Counted from the first letter of the stretch, positions 52,993 through 61,888 are shown. The stretch: DNA of 64,000 nucleotides from Tolypothrix sp. PCC 7910 (GCF_011769525.1 NZ_CP050440.1:5581501-5645500), one strand, 5' to 3'. Notes: generated by a model not told the origin, from the sequence alone. Translations and numbers: made by a program.

Positions 52993-53895
52993 ATGATGCT
53001 TCGTCGTTGGATATTATCTACTTTAGCAATTTTACTAAGTATCTTTTTGTTTGCTTGTAATTCTGCAAATATTCAGCAGCCATCGGATAAATCAACTGCT
53101 AACTCTAATTCTCAAGCTTTAGCAAAAGTATCAGCAAAAAGAGTTGTGGCGCTATCTTCGCTATCTGCTGATATTATTTATCAACTCGATAAAACTAAAT
53201 TAGTAGGTATTACTGGTAGCAAATTATTTAAAAATGACCCTAATTTTGCTAATATTCCTCGCGTGAGTGAAGGGCAAACTCCCCCTAATTTGGAAAAAAT
53301 TATTGCCTTACAGCCAGATTTAGTAATTGGTGCAGAAGGCTTTTCTAATCAGCCAATTGAAAAACTCAAGCAATTGGGAATTTCTACTATTCTCACCCAA
53401 GTTAATAGTTGGGAATCTCTAGAAAAATTGACACAAAAACTTGCTGAGTTAATTGATGTAGATCCTCAGCCTTTATTAAATCGCTACACAAGCTTTTTAG
53501 CAGATAAAGCAACTCATAACCCTTCTACTTTAGTGCTTGTTAGCCGTCAACCAATTTTAGCTCCGAATAAAAATAGTTGGGCTGGAGATTTACTCACTAA
53601 ATTTGATGCCAAAAACTTAGTTGCAGACTTTCAGGGTAAAAGTCCCATTGGTGGGTATGTGACGCTTTCGGCTGAGAAAGTTTTGGAAGCAAATCCAGAT
53701 GTTTTAATTGTCGTAAATAGTACAGATCCTCAGCTTTTAGATTCTTTGAAAAAAGAAGCTTTTTGGCAGCAATTACAAGCAACTAAAAATAATCGAGTTT
53801 ATAGTTTTGATTATTATGGTTTGGTGAATCCTGGCAGTATAGATGCAATTCAAAAGGCTTGCCAGAAACTCACACAAGTTTTATCTTCATCATAA
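52993..53895 (+). CDS. Siderophore/heme/cobalamin-type binding lipoprotein
   Basis: 300 aa. Lipoprotein signal WILSTLAILLSIFLFACNS (lipobox-like LFAC, Cys about 22). The mature domain is a PF01497-type metal-chelate binding fold: KRVVALSSLSADIIYQLDKTKLVGITG, PRVSEGQTPPNLEKIIALQPDLVIGAEGFSNQPIEKLKQLGISTI, VLEANPDVLIVVNSTDPQ, NNRVYSFDYYGLVNPGSIDAIQKACQKL. It binds ferric-siderophore, heme or vitamin B12 for an ABC importer; the ligand cannot be chosen from sequence. No permease lies beside it. Convergent with the FTR1 gene, which supports an iron role. Two adjacent ATGs at 52993 and 52996 are both usable. Confidence 0.88.
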   Translation: MMLRRWILSTLAILLSIFLFACNSANIQQPSDKSTANSNSQALAKVSAKRVVALSSLSADIIYQLDKTKLVGITGSKLFKNDPNFANIPRVSEGQTPPNLEKIIALQPDLVIGAEGFSNQPIEKLKQLGISTILTQVNSWESLEKLTQKLAELIDVDPQPLLNRYTSFLADKATHNPSTLVLVSRQPILAPNKNSWAGDLLTKFDAKNLVADFQGKSPIGGYVTLSAEKVLEANPDVLIVVNSTDPQLLDSLKKEAFWQQLQATKNNRVYSFDYYGLVNPGSIDAIQKACQKLTQVLSSS

Positions 53896-53905
53896 AATTT
53901 TTGAT

Positions 53906-53932
53906 GGTGCGTTACGCTGAAGCTAACGCACC
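53906..53932. terminator. REP-like hairpin between convergent genes
   Basis: GGTGCGTTA (53906-53914) pairs with TAACGCACC (53924-53932), with GCT/AGC extending the stem. It begins 10 nt after the binding-protein stop and may serve both strands. Same family as 17664-17695. Confidence 0.6.
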
Positions 53933-53957
53933 CTACTTTTGGTTATTGTACAGATGG

Positions 53958-54905
53958 TTATTGTACAGAGCGCAAATTCTTTGTATCTTGAGCAGAAGAA
54001 TTACCTGTAATACTGCGGAAGTAAAGACCGCCAACTGTCAGTAAAAATGTCAAATAGCCTACTGCTTGTACGAGATAGAGATTGTCTCTGTAGCCAAATA
54101 AGGACTTGAGAATGATGCCGGGGAATTGTTCATCGGGCAAGATTTTAGAAGTATTTAAAACCATCGGCCCTAAAATACAAGAGTGAATTTTAGTAAAGCG
54201 TTCGTAGTAAAAACAAAGGCTTTCTGTTGCGCGGCTGCTGAGTGCTAAATTAGCAATACCATCGTCAAAATGTTTCAATGCAGAAACTACTAATCCAGCA
54301 ACTATCAAAACTAATAAAACGCCCATAACTTGGAAAAATTGGCGAATATTAATTTTGACACCCCATTTAAACAAGAGTACGCCAATCACTACTGCTGAGA
54401 ATAAACCACCAATGGCACCCAACGCAGGCATAAATCCTTGTTGAAAATTAGCGGCAATAAATAAAACAGTTTCAAAACCTTCGCGAATTACTGCAATTAA
54501 AATTAATGTAAAAACACCCCAACCTGCATTCGAGTTTTGTGTTAGTGCTTCGGTAACAGCACCCTCAACTGTAGCTTTCATAAATCTGGCTTGCTTCGTC
54601 ATCCAGATTAACATCCAACTGAGCATGACTATTGCCAAAACACTAAAAGTGCCTTCCATTATTGGCTCAACTACCGAAGTATATTGAGGATTAATTGCGC
54701 CTAAGATTTGAATTAACCAAGTAAAAATTACACCTATAAGCGCGCTTAAAAGAACACCAACACCAACACCCGCATATACCCAAGAATTGAGTCGAGATTG
54801 TTTGGCTTTTTTCAGCAAAGCCAGCACAATTCCCACTACGAGAGCAGCTTCTACTCCTTCTCTGAGCGTAATTACAAAAGTAGGTAAGGCAGTACTAAAA
54901 TTCAT
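53958..54905 (-). CDS. FTR1-family iron permease
   Basis: 315 aa from the ATG at 54903-54905. A longer frame back to 54956 is encoded by an STRR array and is rejected. Seven transmembrane helices. Two iron-handling motifs are visible: TLREGVEAALVVGIV (REGxE) in helix 1 and AVIREGFETVLFIAANFQQG in helix 4. In the Ftr1/EfeU family these glutamates relay Fe3+ through the membrane. Partners supply ferric iron by oxidation: a ferroxidase (Fet3-like) or EfeO/EfeB. Here a multicopper oxidase and an EfeO-like protein lie upstream in the same orientation. A 160-residue loop near the C-terminus (SLCFYYERFTKIHSCILGPM) is unusual and carries two Cys. Confidence 0.93.
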   Translation of the reverse strand: MNFSTALPTFVITLREGVEAALVVGIVLALLKKAKQSRLNSWVYAGVGVGVLLSALIGVIFTWLIQILGAINPQYTSVVEPIMEGTFSVLAIVMLSWMLIWMTKQARFMKATVEGAVTEALTQNSNAGWGVFTLILIAVIREGFETVLFIAANFQQGFMPALGAIGGLFSAVVIGVLLFKWGVKINIRQFFQVMGVLLVLIVAGLVVSALKHFDDGIANLALSSRATESLCFYYERFTKIHSCILGPMVLNTSKILPDEQFPGIILKSLFGYRDNLYLVQAVGYLTFLLTVGGLYFRSITGNSSAQDTKNLRSVQ

Positions 54906-54907
54906 TG

Positions 54908-54990
54908 TTTGTCCTTTGTCCTTCGTCCTTCGTCCTTCGTCATTAGTCTTTAGCAATAACTAGTGACTAATGACTAATGACTAACGACAA
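54908..54990. repeat. STRR array
   Basis: TCCTTCG/TCATTAG heptamers and AATGACT heptamers between the FTR1 and ferritin-like genes. Confidence 0.8.
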
Positions 54991-55425
54991 TTAACTGAAA
55001 TCACGTAACATTTTCTTCAATTCAAGATTATGCATCTCTTCTTGACCAATCATGCCACGGGCAAACTCTTCTAAATAAATGCTGGCATTTGTGACAGTAT
55101 CTAAAAGAGCCTTATATAAATCTAGCGCTTTCTTTTCGTGGGATAAGCTTTCTGCCAAGATATCTTTGACTGAATGCTTGTAGGTTTCTTCCATTGGGGC
55201 GATTTTCAAGGAAGGATGTCCATCTAAACCCGTCAGAATTTCTCCTACTTGTTGAGCATGAAGTAACGATTCACTAGCTTGTGCTTTGAAAAAAGCCACG
55301 ATTGGTAAGCGATTAGGGCCAGTTACCATCAGGGAATAATGTGTATAACGCACTACTCCTGCTAGTTCAAATTCCATGATGGCATTGAGTAGATCAATGG
55401 TCTTTTTTTGGTCAAGTTCTTGCAT
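54991..55425 (-). CDS. Ferritin-like / bacterioferritin-type protein
   Basis: 144 aa, all helical, no signal. Four-helix bundle with ligand-type residues: ELAGVVRYTHYSLMVTG (Glu, His), QASESLLHAQQVGEIL (E-x-x-x-x-x-H), LSHEKKALDLYKALL and FARGMIGQEEMHNLELKKML (E-E-x-x-H). The spacing fits a diiron centre of bacterioferritin or the DUF305-like ferritin group. It would oxidise and store iron in the cytoplasm after entry through FTR1. It starts 85 nt upstream of the permease ATG. A heme ligand Met as in Bfr cannot be fixed by eye. Confidence 0.88.
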   Translation of the reverse strand: MQELDQKKTIDLLNAIMEFELAGVVRYTHYSLMVTGPNRLPIVAFFKAQASESLLHAQQVGEILTGLDGHPSLKIAPMEETYKHSVKDILAESLSHEKKALDLYKALLDTVTNASIYLEEFARGMIGQEEMHNLELKKMLRDFS

Positions 55426-55599
55426 CAGTTGTTAATTTCAGCAAAGGTTACGAATGTAGAGTAATGAGAAATAAGTTAGAAGTTATACTTTTTTGAAGTG
55501 TTAAAAGTTGAAACGAGCTTCACTTTTAACTTCTAAATATTTCCTCACTATTCACTCATTTTAAACTCGTCTATCTACATCTCTGATCCGGCAGAATTG

Positions 55600-56640
55600 C
55601 TATTGTTGTGCTTGGGTGCTAGTTTTGTCAATCACTATTTGCGAGTTTTGCTCAATGGTTTTGATTAGCTTGGTGACATCTTCAGGAGTTTTCACTGGGC
55701 TAGCTGGCGGGATGGCGGCAGGCCAAACTTTGACTAAATCAGCAAAACTTGCTTCTATTGCTTTATTAGCTTCAGGGCTGGTTTGGGCTACCTGGCTAGC
55801 AATGCTCTTATATAAGTCATTAGCGTAGACGACAAAGCCACGAGAATCTTGATATTCAATTGCTGCGGCTATTTTACCATTGGCGATCGCAGCTCCATAT
55901 TCTGAGTTGGCTGAATCTAATAAGCCGTTAATTACCTGGAGTACGAATCCTGGCTTGGAACGTTGCGCTTCTGGTAAAGTTGCGATCGCGCCATCTACGG
56001 CTTGTACAGAAGTGGTAAAATCTGTTTTCAGTTTGGGATTCTTGGGATTAGATTTGACTAAATCTTGCAAACTCACCAAAGTAGTCTTAAATTCTTTGAC
56101 CTTGCGTTCATTTAATTCCTCTTCGACATCAACATAAATTTCCTCAACTGGATGTCCAATATGAGGTTCAGCCTGTTTGGGTTGATTTTGATCCAAAAGT
56201 TCTTTTGCTACTAACAGATGTCCTTTCATTAACCCCAATTTGGTCATGTAATCAACATCTTTCGCCTCACCTGTGAGTACGACTTCTTGCACAGTTACCA
56301 TATCTTTGATTTGGTCAAACTGTTCTTGATTAATTACCTTCTTACTTACCAAATCCTCTGGAGTTGCGTAGGGACGGCTGGCTTGAATTTTGTTTGATAA
56401 CGCCGGAACCCCTAGCTTGGCTTCAAACTTATCTAACTCTGACAAGATAGCAGTGTTGATATTAATTTTTGCTTTGCTACCGTGATTGCTATGGCTTCCT
56501 GTTTCCGTAACTTGAGTGGTGGAGCTAGTTGCAACTGGTGCGGGTGCATTACTAGCAGTTGGCGTAGTATTATTACAAGAACTAAGAGAAACGATAGCAC
56601 AAGCAGAAATAGCCAAGCAGAGATAGCGTAATTTAATCAT
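55600..56640 (-). CDS. Lipoprotein with helix-hairpin-helix and EfeO-like helical domain
   Basis: 346 aa. Lipoprotein signal YLCLAISACAIVSLSSCNN (Cys about 22), then a Ser/Thr/Ala spacer. Residues about 58-110 are ComEA-like helix-hairpin-helix (KININTAILSELDKFEAKLG...ATPEDLVSKKVINQEQFDQI). From about 125 a helical bundle resembles EfeO/imelysin proteins and holds an H-x-x-E motif, HIGHPVEEIYVDVEEELNERK (His/Glu near 160), and DYMTKLGLMKGHLLVAKEL. EfeO partners of FTR1 bind Fe and Cu in the periplasm. Fusing it to a DNA-binding-type module is unusual; here it may act as a protein-protein adaptor. It is 174 nt before the ferritin-like gene. Confidence 0.82.
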   Translation of the reverse strand: MIKLRYLCLAISACAIVSLSSCNNTTPTASNAPAPVATSSTTQVTETGSHSNHGSKAKININTAILSELDKFEAKLGVPALSNKIQASRPYATPEDLVSKKVINQEQFDQIKDMVTVQEVVLTGEAKDVDYMTKLGLMKGHLLVAKELLDQNQPKQAEPHIGHPVEEIYVDVEEELNERKVKEFKTTLVSLQDLVKSNPKNPKLKTDFTTSVQAVDGAIATLPEAQRSKPGFVLQVINGLLDSANSEYGAAIANGKIAAAIEYQDSRGFVVYANDLYKSIASQVAQTSPEANKAIEASFADLVKVWPAAIPPASPVKTPEDVTKLIKTIEQNSQIVIDKTSTQAQQ

Positions 56641-56942
56641 TGTTGCTCCTACAAAGTTTTCCAGCCGATAATTTAATGACTTCCAGAGATTATCAAAATC
56701 TATTGATAGTATTTATCATTAGGTATTATTTTGATTTATCACAAATGCAATCCTTTATCAACTAATAGCCAAGATTGCGATTGTATCTTAATGATTTTTC
56801 CAGTTTTGATTGATAATTTTTCTAGCTAATGCAAGGTATTATGGGGTTTCCCAGGTAAAAGCCTGGGAATGCTAAAATTAAAACACAAGAAAATCTAATC
56901 AGACTCCGTATTAGCTATCATTCTTGATGCTGTATGGGGTCT
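56641..56942. other. Spacer with a hairpin
   Basis: 302 nt of AT-rich sequence. The stem TTCCCAGG (56848-56855) with CCTGGGAA (56862-56869) could end or weaken transcription between the oxidase part and the permease part of the cluster; no T-run follows on the minus strand. Confidence 0.5.
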
Positions 56943-57137
56943 TTACTTTACAGAATTATTGGCAATATGTCCGTCTAATTGCAAAGATTTGACGTGATAA
57001 CCGTGGAATTTTGGCTTTTGACTCACGCGTATCATTGCGATGGGATAAGTAGCAGCTAATAGGCTAAAAACCCCTACTAACATCCAGATATATTTGTGCA
57101 TTTCTCTGCTAGAAATCCGACTCTTTTCTATCTCCAT
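56943..57137 (-). CDS. Small single-pass membrane protein
   Basis: 64 aa. One helix (about 15-36, YIWMLVGVFSLLAATYPIAMI) with a basic N-terminus and a short soluble tail outside (VSQKPKFHGYHVKSLQLDGHIAN) that has several His residues. ATG start; 25 nt after the end of the next gene upstream. Not a family I know. The His-bearing tail could touch metal, as guessed from the neighbours. Confidence 0.7.
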   Translation of the reverse strand: MEIEKSRISSREMHKYIWMLVGVFSLLAATYPIAMIRVSQKPKFHGYHVKSLQLDGHIANNSVK

Positions 57138-57162
57138 AACTTAAAATTTCCTTGATTTTTGA

Positions 57163-57636
57163 TTAACTCAACGGTAGGTAGGGAAATAAGGGATGCCAAC
57201 TCATAGCAGTAGCTGCAATGATTAAAGTAGACATCCAAAAAAATATAGTTCTGGGTCTAATTTTTTTGTTATTCCATAACACAGAAAGAATAAACCAACT
57301 CACCAGCCAGGCAATTAACAACATTGTTTCTTTGCCTGTATAACTACCAATATTTCCCCATATTTTGCTGGGGTTATGGCTTCCTGGTATCCAACTACCA
57401 AGATTCCAAACCATATTTTCGATATCTTTCGAGGTATCAGATAAGTGATGAGTAACCATCATCGTAAAACATCCAATCCCCACACTTAAAAATGCTGCTG
57501 CTGCTGGCCCAAAAACAGATGGAGGATTATTTGAACCTGCGGCTAAAATTCCGGGAAAATTTTTTAATCTCTGCCAAATACGACTGTATAAAGGTGCAAA
57601 TTGTAATTCCTCACTACGATATTTTTGTCTACTCAT
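57163..57636 (-). CDS. Three-helix membrane protein, unknown family
   Basis: 157 aa. Soluble N-terminus (EELQFAPLYSRIWQRLKNFPG), then about three helices: FGPAAAAFLSVGIGCFTMMVTHHL, MLLIAWLVSWFILSVLW and TIFFWMSTLIIAATAMSW, with a loop IENMVWNLGSWIPGSHNPSK between the first two. His pairs (VTHHLSD, MSWHPLFPYLP) near helix ends could hold heme or metal. 48 nt after the preceding gene, so in the same operon. Confidence 0.75.
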   Translation of the reverse strand: MSRQKYRSEELQFAPLYSRIWQRLKNFPGILAAGSNNPPSVFGPAAAAFLSVGIGCFTMMVTHHLSDTSKDIENMVWNLGSWIPGSHNPSKIWGNIGSYTGKETMLLIAWLVSWFILSVLWNNKKIRPRTIFFWMSTLIIAATAMSWHPLFPYLPLS

Positions 57637-57684
57637 CTAAACATCCTTAACGTAAATCATTGATTGCAGTTTTGGTATTTGCTT

Positions 57685-58308
57685 TTATAAAGCATGGATT
57701 TTCGCAATACCAAGTCCTGTCACTAATCCACCCATAGAAAAAAACATCATCGCCATTAAAGCTACACAAGTAGCTGTTAGAATTGGACTATTTTGCTTTT
57801 CTAAAATAGAGTCACCATACTTCCACAAAACCCAAGTACAAGCTACTCCTAAGGGCAGAGTAAACAACACGCTAAATTCGTGATACTCCATTAATACGTA
57901 TTGAGTTAATGGCGAGTTTTCTTTGAGCCAAGCGCGCGCACCACCAAACTCTAAACCTGCACGATAACGCATATATGCTAGGTTACCTGTAGCGATCCCC
58001 AAAAAGGTAATTAGACTCGACCAAAAAGTTAAAGTACGCATTTGAGGCAGAATATTACTAACTCCTCGCAGTAAAGGGAATGCTAAATGTCCTGTGTAAA
58101 CAGCAACCACTGTTGCTAGTAATGCACCAAAACCATGAATTGTCCCCATCCATCTTTGCCAAGGACTAGGATGCAATAAATTCATGAATGGCAAAAACAA
58201 AAATATTCCCGCAGATAAAATGCTTAATCCATAAACAGCGACTTGTGCAATATCTAGCTGTCGTGGAAACTGCCTGGAACCAGAATCGACTTGTGAATCT
58301 AACACCAT
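57685..58308 (-). CDS. Multi-helix membrane protein (DUF4079-like)
   Basis: 207 aa from the ATG at 58306-58308; an upstream frame from 58377 lacks support. About five helices: VAVYGLSILSAGIFLFLPFM, MGTIHGFGALLATVVAVYTGHLAFPLL, LTFWSSLITFLGIATGNLAYM, FSVLFTLPLGVACTWVLWKYG, ILTATCVALMAMMFFSMGGLVTGLG. His residues in the helices (TIHGFGA, YTGHLAF, EYHEFSV) are spaced like heme ligands in b-type cytochrome-like proteins. This might be electron-accepting partner of the oxidase; inference only. It follows the oxidase gene by 82 nt. Confidence 0.75.
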   Translation of the reverse strand: MVLDSQVDSGSRQFPRQLDIAQVAVYGLSILSAGIFLFLPFMNLLHPSPWQRWMGTIHGFGALLATVVAVYTGHLAFPLLRGVSNILPQMRTLTFWSSLITFLGIATGNLAYMRYRAGLEFGGARAWLKENSPLTQYVLMEYHEFSVLFTLPLGVACTWVLWKYGDSILEKQNSPILTATCVALMAMMFFSMGGLVTGLGIAKIHAL

Positions 58309-58390
58309 AAACGACACCGAGTAATTCAAAAATAGCTGTTGACTATTAGTAGTCAACAGCAAACACAGTTGATGCAATCGTTAAAGATTG

Positions 58391-59380
58391 CTAGACCACT
58401 TCAAATACACCCATACAACCGTTTTCTGCGATCGCATCTTGATGGGGATGAAACATATATTTCCCTGGATAGCGAAATGCAAATTCCAAAATATGCCTTT
58501 CAGCTACACCCATCGTGATCACATCAGCTTTCTCACTAGGAGTCATCGTCATGCCAGTACGATAGACATCAAAGAAGTTGGCATGAAGATGAAATGTCAC
58601 GGCTGGATCGTATTCAATGATATTAAGGACATAGAGCCGAATTAACTGATCTTTGTAAATTCGGATGGGATTGTCCATGTAGTGGTGAGGCAAACCATTG
58701 AAAGCGTAATATTCATTACGGCTATCATCATTAATGTCATACCCAGCCATGACCAACACAATTTCATCGGCTGGCGGACGGGGTTTTGGCGGATCGATGA
58801 TAAACATCCCATATAACCCCTTAGCAATGTGACGGGTAACTGGCTCAATATGGCAGTGATATAAATGAACGCCGTAGGGTTCGGCATCAAATTCATAAAT
58901 TGTCGCACTTCCATTACTTACTGGGCGGATACCATCCATATCTGATGAATGAACCCCATGAAAGTGTAAAGAGTGGGAATGTCCTGCCTTATTGAGAAAT
59001 AATATCCGTACCCGTTCGCCTTGTTTGACGCGTAGTGTTGGCCCTGGTATGTGACCGTTTAAATCCCAGATGTTATAGGATACGGCACTATTAAGCTGAA
59101 TAACGGAAGTCCCAGCAGTTAACTGAAATTCTCGAATAGTACGTCCATTCTCTTGCTTTAATGTCCCATAATCGAAATTTCTTAGCATCTTCATGGGTTG
59201 GGTAACTCCCTCAGATGCCGCAATTTCCGGGGGTGGGACTTTGACGATGGACTTACTATTGACACTCGTTGCGTGCCAAAGTGCTGCTGCTCCCGCCATA
59301 CAAGTACCACCTAAACCCAGCTTTAGTAATTGACGACGACTCCAAAATTGTTCTTTTCCCAAAGCCAAGTTATTGGGCAT
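58391..59380 (-). CDS. Tat-exported multicopper oxidase
   Basis: 329 aa. Twin-arginine signal WSRRQLLKLGLGG (about 13-25) with a hydrophobic stretch. Two cupredoxin domains. Copper motifs: SLHFHGVHSSD (H-x-H), YGVHLYHCHIEPVTRHIAKGLYGM (H-C-H...H...M, type-1 Cys plus trinuclear His), VTFHLHANFF (H-x-H), and the last block YMFHPHQDAIAENGCMGVF, where the usual H-C-H has become H-P-H. So the second domain keeps the copper-cluster His residues but has no type-1 Cys. The length and domain count suit a two-domain laccase-type or nitrite-reductase-like oxidase. As first gene of the FTR1 cluster it may be a ferroxidase. Confidence 0.88.
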   Translation of the reverse strand: MPNNLALGKEQFWSRRQLLKLGLGGTCMAGAAALWHATSVNSKSIVKVPPPEIAASEGVTQPMKMLRNFDYGTLKQENGRTIREFQLTAGTSVIQLNSAVSYNIWDLNGHIPGPTLRVKQGERVRILFLNKAGHSHSLHFHGVHSSDMDGIRPVSNGSATIYEFDAEPYGVHLYHCHIEPVTRHIAKGLYGMFIIDPPKPRPPADEIVLVMAGYDINDDSRNEYYAFNGLPHHYMDNPIRIYKDQLIRLYVLNIIEYDPAVTFHLHANFFDVYRTGMTMTPSEKADVITMGVAERHILEFAFRYPGKYMFHPHQDAIAENGCMGVFEVV

Positions 59381-60306
59381 GACATTAAATAACGGTTAGC
59401 GCTAGAATGGGAAGTTGCAAAAGATTTGCAATTACTCTTGGTATATTAGAGTGATTAAGAATTATTGTCAATAAATTTGTAAATCTTTTCTCACCAAAAA
59501 TCCCCTCCACTTTTTTGTGGATGTCAACAATTTTTGACTTTCAGGTGTAGAGAAATAAGTGTTAGCAGAGAAGCAAGCTAAGGTGTGTAATTGCAGGAAA
59601 TTTAGTACTGCCCTAAAAATAACCCTTAGATGATATTAAATTTTATTAATGTAATTTAAATTATATTGAGAATTTTACAGCAGATTGCAAGTTGGTGAAG
59701 TACAGATAATTGTAAGGGCAACGCACAGCCTTGCCCCGAAGTCCATACCTCATTTACCTAAAATACGCTGTATTTTTAGTATTCTTTATAGTCTTTTAAC
59801 CCTGATTTACTCATAGAAAATTTGCTCTCAGGGTAATATTAAATACTTTTAAATGATCTATCTCCAAAAAAATCTCAGATTTACTGATGAGACAGAATTA
59901 AATATCACTAATTTGTCTCATACGGATCTTTGATATAAAGATAAATCTATTTTTAGCTCTAGCTTTTTCGCATAGATAAATATTAAATTAATTTGCGTCT
60001 AAACATAGATAAATATAAATATTCGTCAATTAGCTAAAAGCCTAAACTCTAGCCTTAGCACCTAGTAACATGATATTTTCACTAATTTTAGTATGTAATC
60101 TAAAAATAAAATTAATAAAAGTTGATATATTAAAAAATAAGTATATTATTTAACGCATATTGTATTGTCAATCTGTCGGAAGTATCAGGATAAAATCCCC
60201 CAAGAGGGCATTGTAAAAAGGGTAAGTTTTCTGCTTTTTATTAATTTAATGCCGCAATTACATTGAGTAATTTGTGTGAATCAAAACATCATACACGGGG
60301 CAAATC
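59381..60306. other. Intergenic region between the oxidase and cbiM
   Basis: 926 nt, AT-rich, no convincing ORF. A short CCCCC-AAGA-GGG hairpin lies near 60198-60210. I looked for a B12 box (GCCACTG-type) and saw none. The divergent promoters must be here. Confidence 0.45.
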
Positions 60307-61230
60307 ATGCATATTCCTGATGGATTTGTTTCTATGCCCGTAGCAGGGGCTACGGGTGTAGCGAGTGCGGCAGCACTCTTGATTGCATTGAGGCGATCGC
60401 AAGACGCTTTTGGGATTCGTCGCGCTCCAGTACTGGGTTTAACTACAGCGTTTATTTTCGCTGCCCAGATGATTAATTTCCCTGTAGCAGGGGGTACTAG
60501 TGGACATTTATTAGGAGGAACCTTAGCAGCAGTTATTTTAGGCAGTCCTTGGGCTGGAGCATTATGCATCGCGACGGTATTAATTATTCAAGCAGTGCTG
60601 TTTGCCGATGGAGGAATTACAGCCTTAGGTGCAAATATTTTGAATATGGCCTTTATTGGTGTTTGGGTTGGTTGGGGGTTAACTCAAACTTTGCAAAGAC
60701 TTTTAGGAGGGTCGAGACAGCGCTTACCCCTAGCAGCTGGAATTGCATCTGGTGTGAGCGTAGTAGTAGCAGCCATAGCTTGTGCCTTGGAGTTAGCTCT
60801 TTCTGGAACCGCACCGATAGCTATAGTTTTACCAGCCATGACTGGTACTCATATTCTAATTGGTATTGGTGAAGGGCTCATTACGGGTAGCGTGTTAGTT
60901 TACCTCGCTAGACAGAGACCAGATTTATTACCAGGGGAACAGCAGCAATTTCGCGGTTGGTCAATACCTGTTGTTACTATTTTTTTAGTAGCAGGTGTAC
61001 TATCGCTTTTTGCCTCAGCTTGGCCAGATGGCTTAGAAAGAGTTGCTGAGAACTTAGGCTTTATCAACTTAGCCCATAAAGTACGGGTAATTGTGCCCAC
61101 ACCTTTAGCTGATTACGGTATACAGGGATTAGGCACGATTGGCACCAGTATTGCTGGGCTGGTGGGAGCTGCTGTTTGCTTTGCTGTCGCCTTTGGCATA
61201 GCCAAGGTAGTGAGACCGAATAATGCTTAA
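60307..61230 (+). CDS. cbiM: ECF transporter S component for cobalt/nickel, CbiM-type with CbiN-like tail
   Basis: 307 aa. N-terminus MHIPDGFVSMPVAG is the metal-binding start of CbiM/NikM, where the amino group of Met1, His2 and later His ligands hold the metal. Six to seven helices, with TSGHLLGGTLAAVILGSPWAGALC and QAVLFADGGITALGANILNMAFIG being the family core. The last third (about 220-305) has two more helices and WPDGLERVAENLGF, the CbiN/NikN (PDGLE) motif, so M and N functions are fused. Cobalt or nickel cannot be decided by eye. It overlaps cbiQ by 8 nt. Confidence 0.94.
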   Translation: MHIPDGFVSMPVAGATGVASAAALLIALRRSQDAFGIRRAPVLGLTTAFIFAAQMINFPVAGGTSGHLLGGTLAAVILGSPWAGALCIATVLIIQAVLFADGGITALGANILNMAFIGVWVGWGLTQTLQRLLGGSRQRLPLAAGIASGVSVVVAAIACALELALSGTAPIAIVLPAMTGTHILIGIGEGLITGSVLVYLARQRPDLLPGEQQQFRGWSIPVVTIFLVAGVLSLFASAWPDGLERVAENLGFINLAHKVRVIVPTPLADYGIQGLGTIGTSIAGLVGAAVCFAVAFGIAKVVRPNNA

Positions 61231-61888
61231 CATCTCCCTACCATTACGTTTGCAACTGTCGCTGGTGATTGTCATCGGCGCAGCTTTATTAAAGCATCAT
61301 ACTTGGCCCTACTTGGCTGTTTATGGTGCGATCGCACTTTTGTGGGCCTGGTTGTTGCGCGTACATCTTCCCCATCTGGGAAAATTACTCGGTACGGAGT
61401 TGCTGTTTTTATCTTTACTAGCTTTGCCCTTAGGGTGGGAACGGGCTAGCTTTTTGCTGGTTCGTTCTGTGATCTGTTTAATTGTGATGAACAGTTTCTT
61501 GTTAACTTTACCTGCTCATAGTTTCGGCATTGCGCTGAAAAGCTTACCTTTACCATTACCGTTAAAGGAGAATTTGCTATTAGCTGGACAATATCTAGAA
61601 ATTTTATTGTCAGAAGTCACAAGAATGCAGCGCAGCGCCCAATTGCGGGGTCTTAATGGTTCTGCTGGCTGGCTGCGTTACGCTAGTGCAGCTATGATTG
61701 GAGCCTTATATCTCCGAAGTTTGGAACGGGCAGAACGAGTTTACACCGCAATGATCGCTCGTGGTTACAACGGTCAGTTACCAATAGACTCAGCATTAAG
61801 GCCAAAAGAGCGACTGGCTTTATTAGTAGCTTGTGCGATCGCTGCTTGTTTAACCATCAGTTCCTATCAGTTAGCAGTTAACAGTTAG
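61223..61888 (+). CDS. cbiQ: ECF transporter T component
   Basis: 221 aa. Transmembrane coupling protein of the cobalt/nickel importer. Several helices, then the cytoplasmic coupling helices with the two Ala-Arg-Gly type signatures, SAQLRGLNG (AQLRG-like) and MIARGYNGQLPID (ARG). These grip the ATPase. It begins inside cbiM (8-nt overlap), indicating translational coupling. Confidence 0.92.
   Translation: MLNISLPLRLQLSLVIVIGAALLKHHTWPYLAVYGAIALLWAWLLRVHLPHLGKLLGTELLFLSLLALPLGWERASFLLVRSVICLIVMNSFLLTLPAHSFGIALKSLPLPLPLKENLLLAGQYLEILLSEVTRMQRSAQLRGLNGSAGWLRYASAAMIGALYLRSLERAERVYTAMIARGYNGQLPIDSALRPKERLALLVACAIAACLTISSYQLAVNS

Noticed and set aside
54906-54956. N-terminal extension of the FTR1 permease
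   Set aside because: Encoded by TCCTTCG-type STRRs; the ATG at 54903-54905 begins directly before the conserved first helix.
59381-60306. Cobalamin riboswitch before cbiM
   Set aside because: No B12-box-like sequence or surrounding stems seen by eye.
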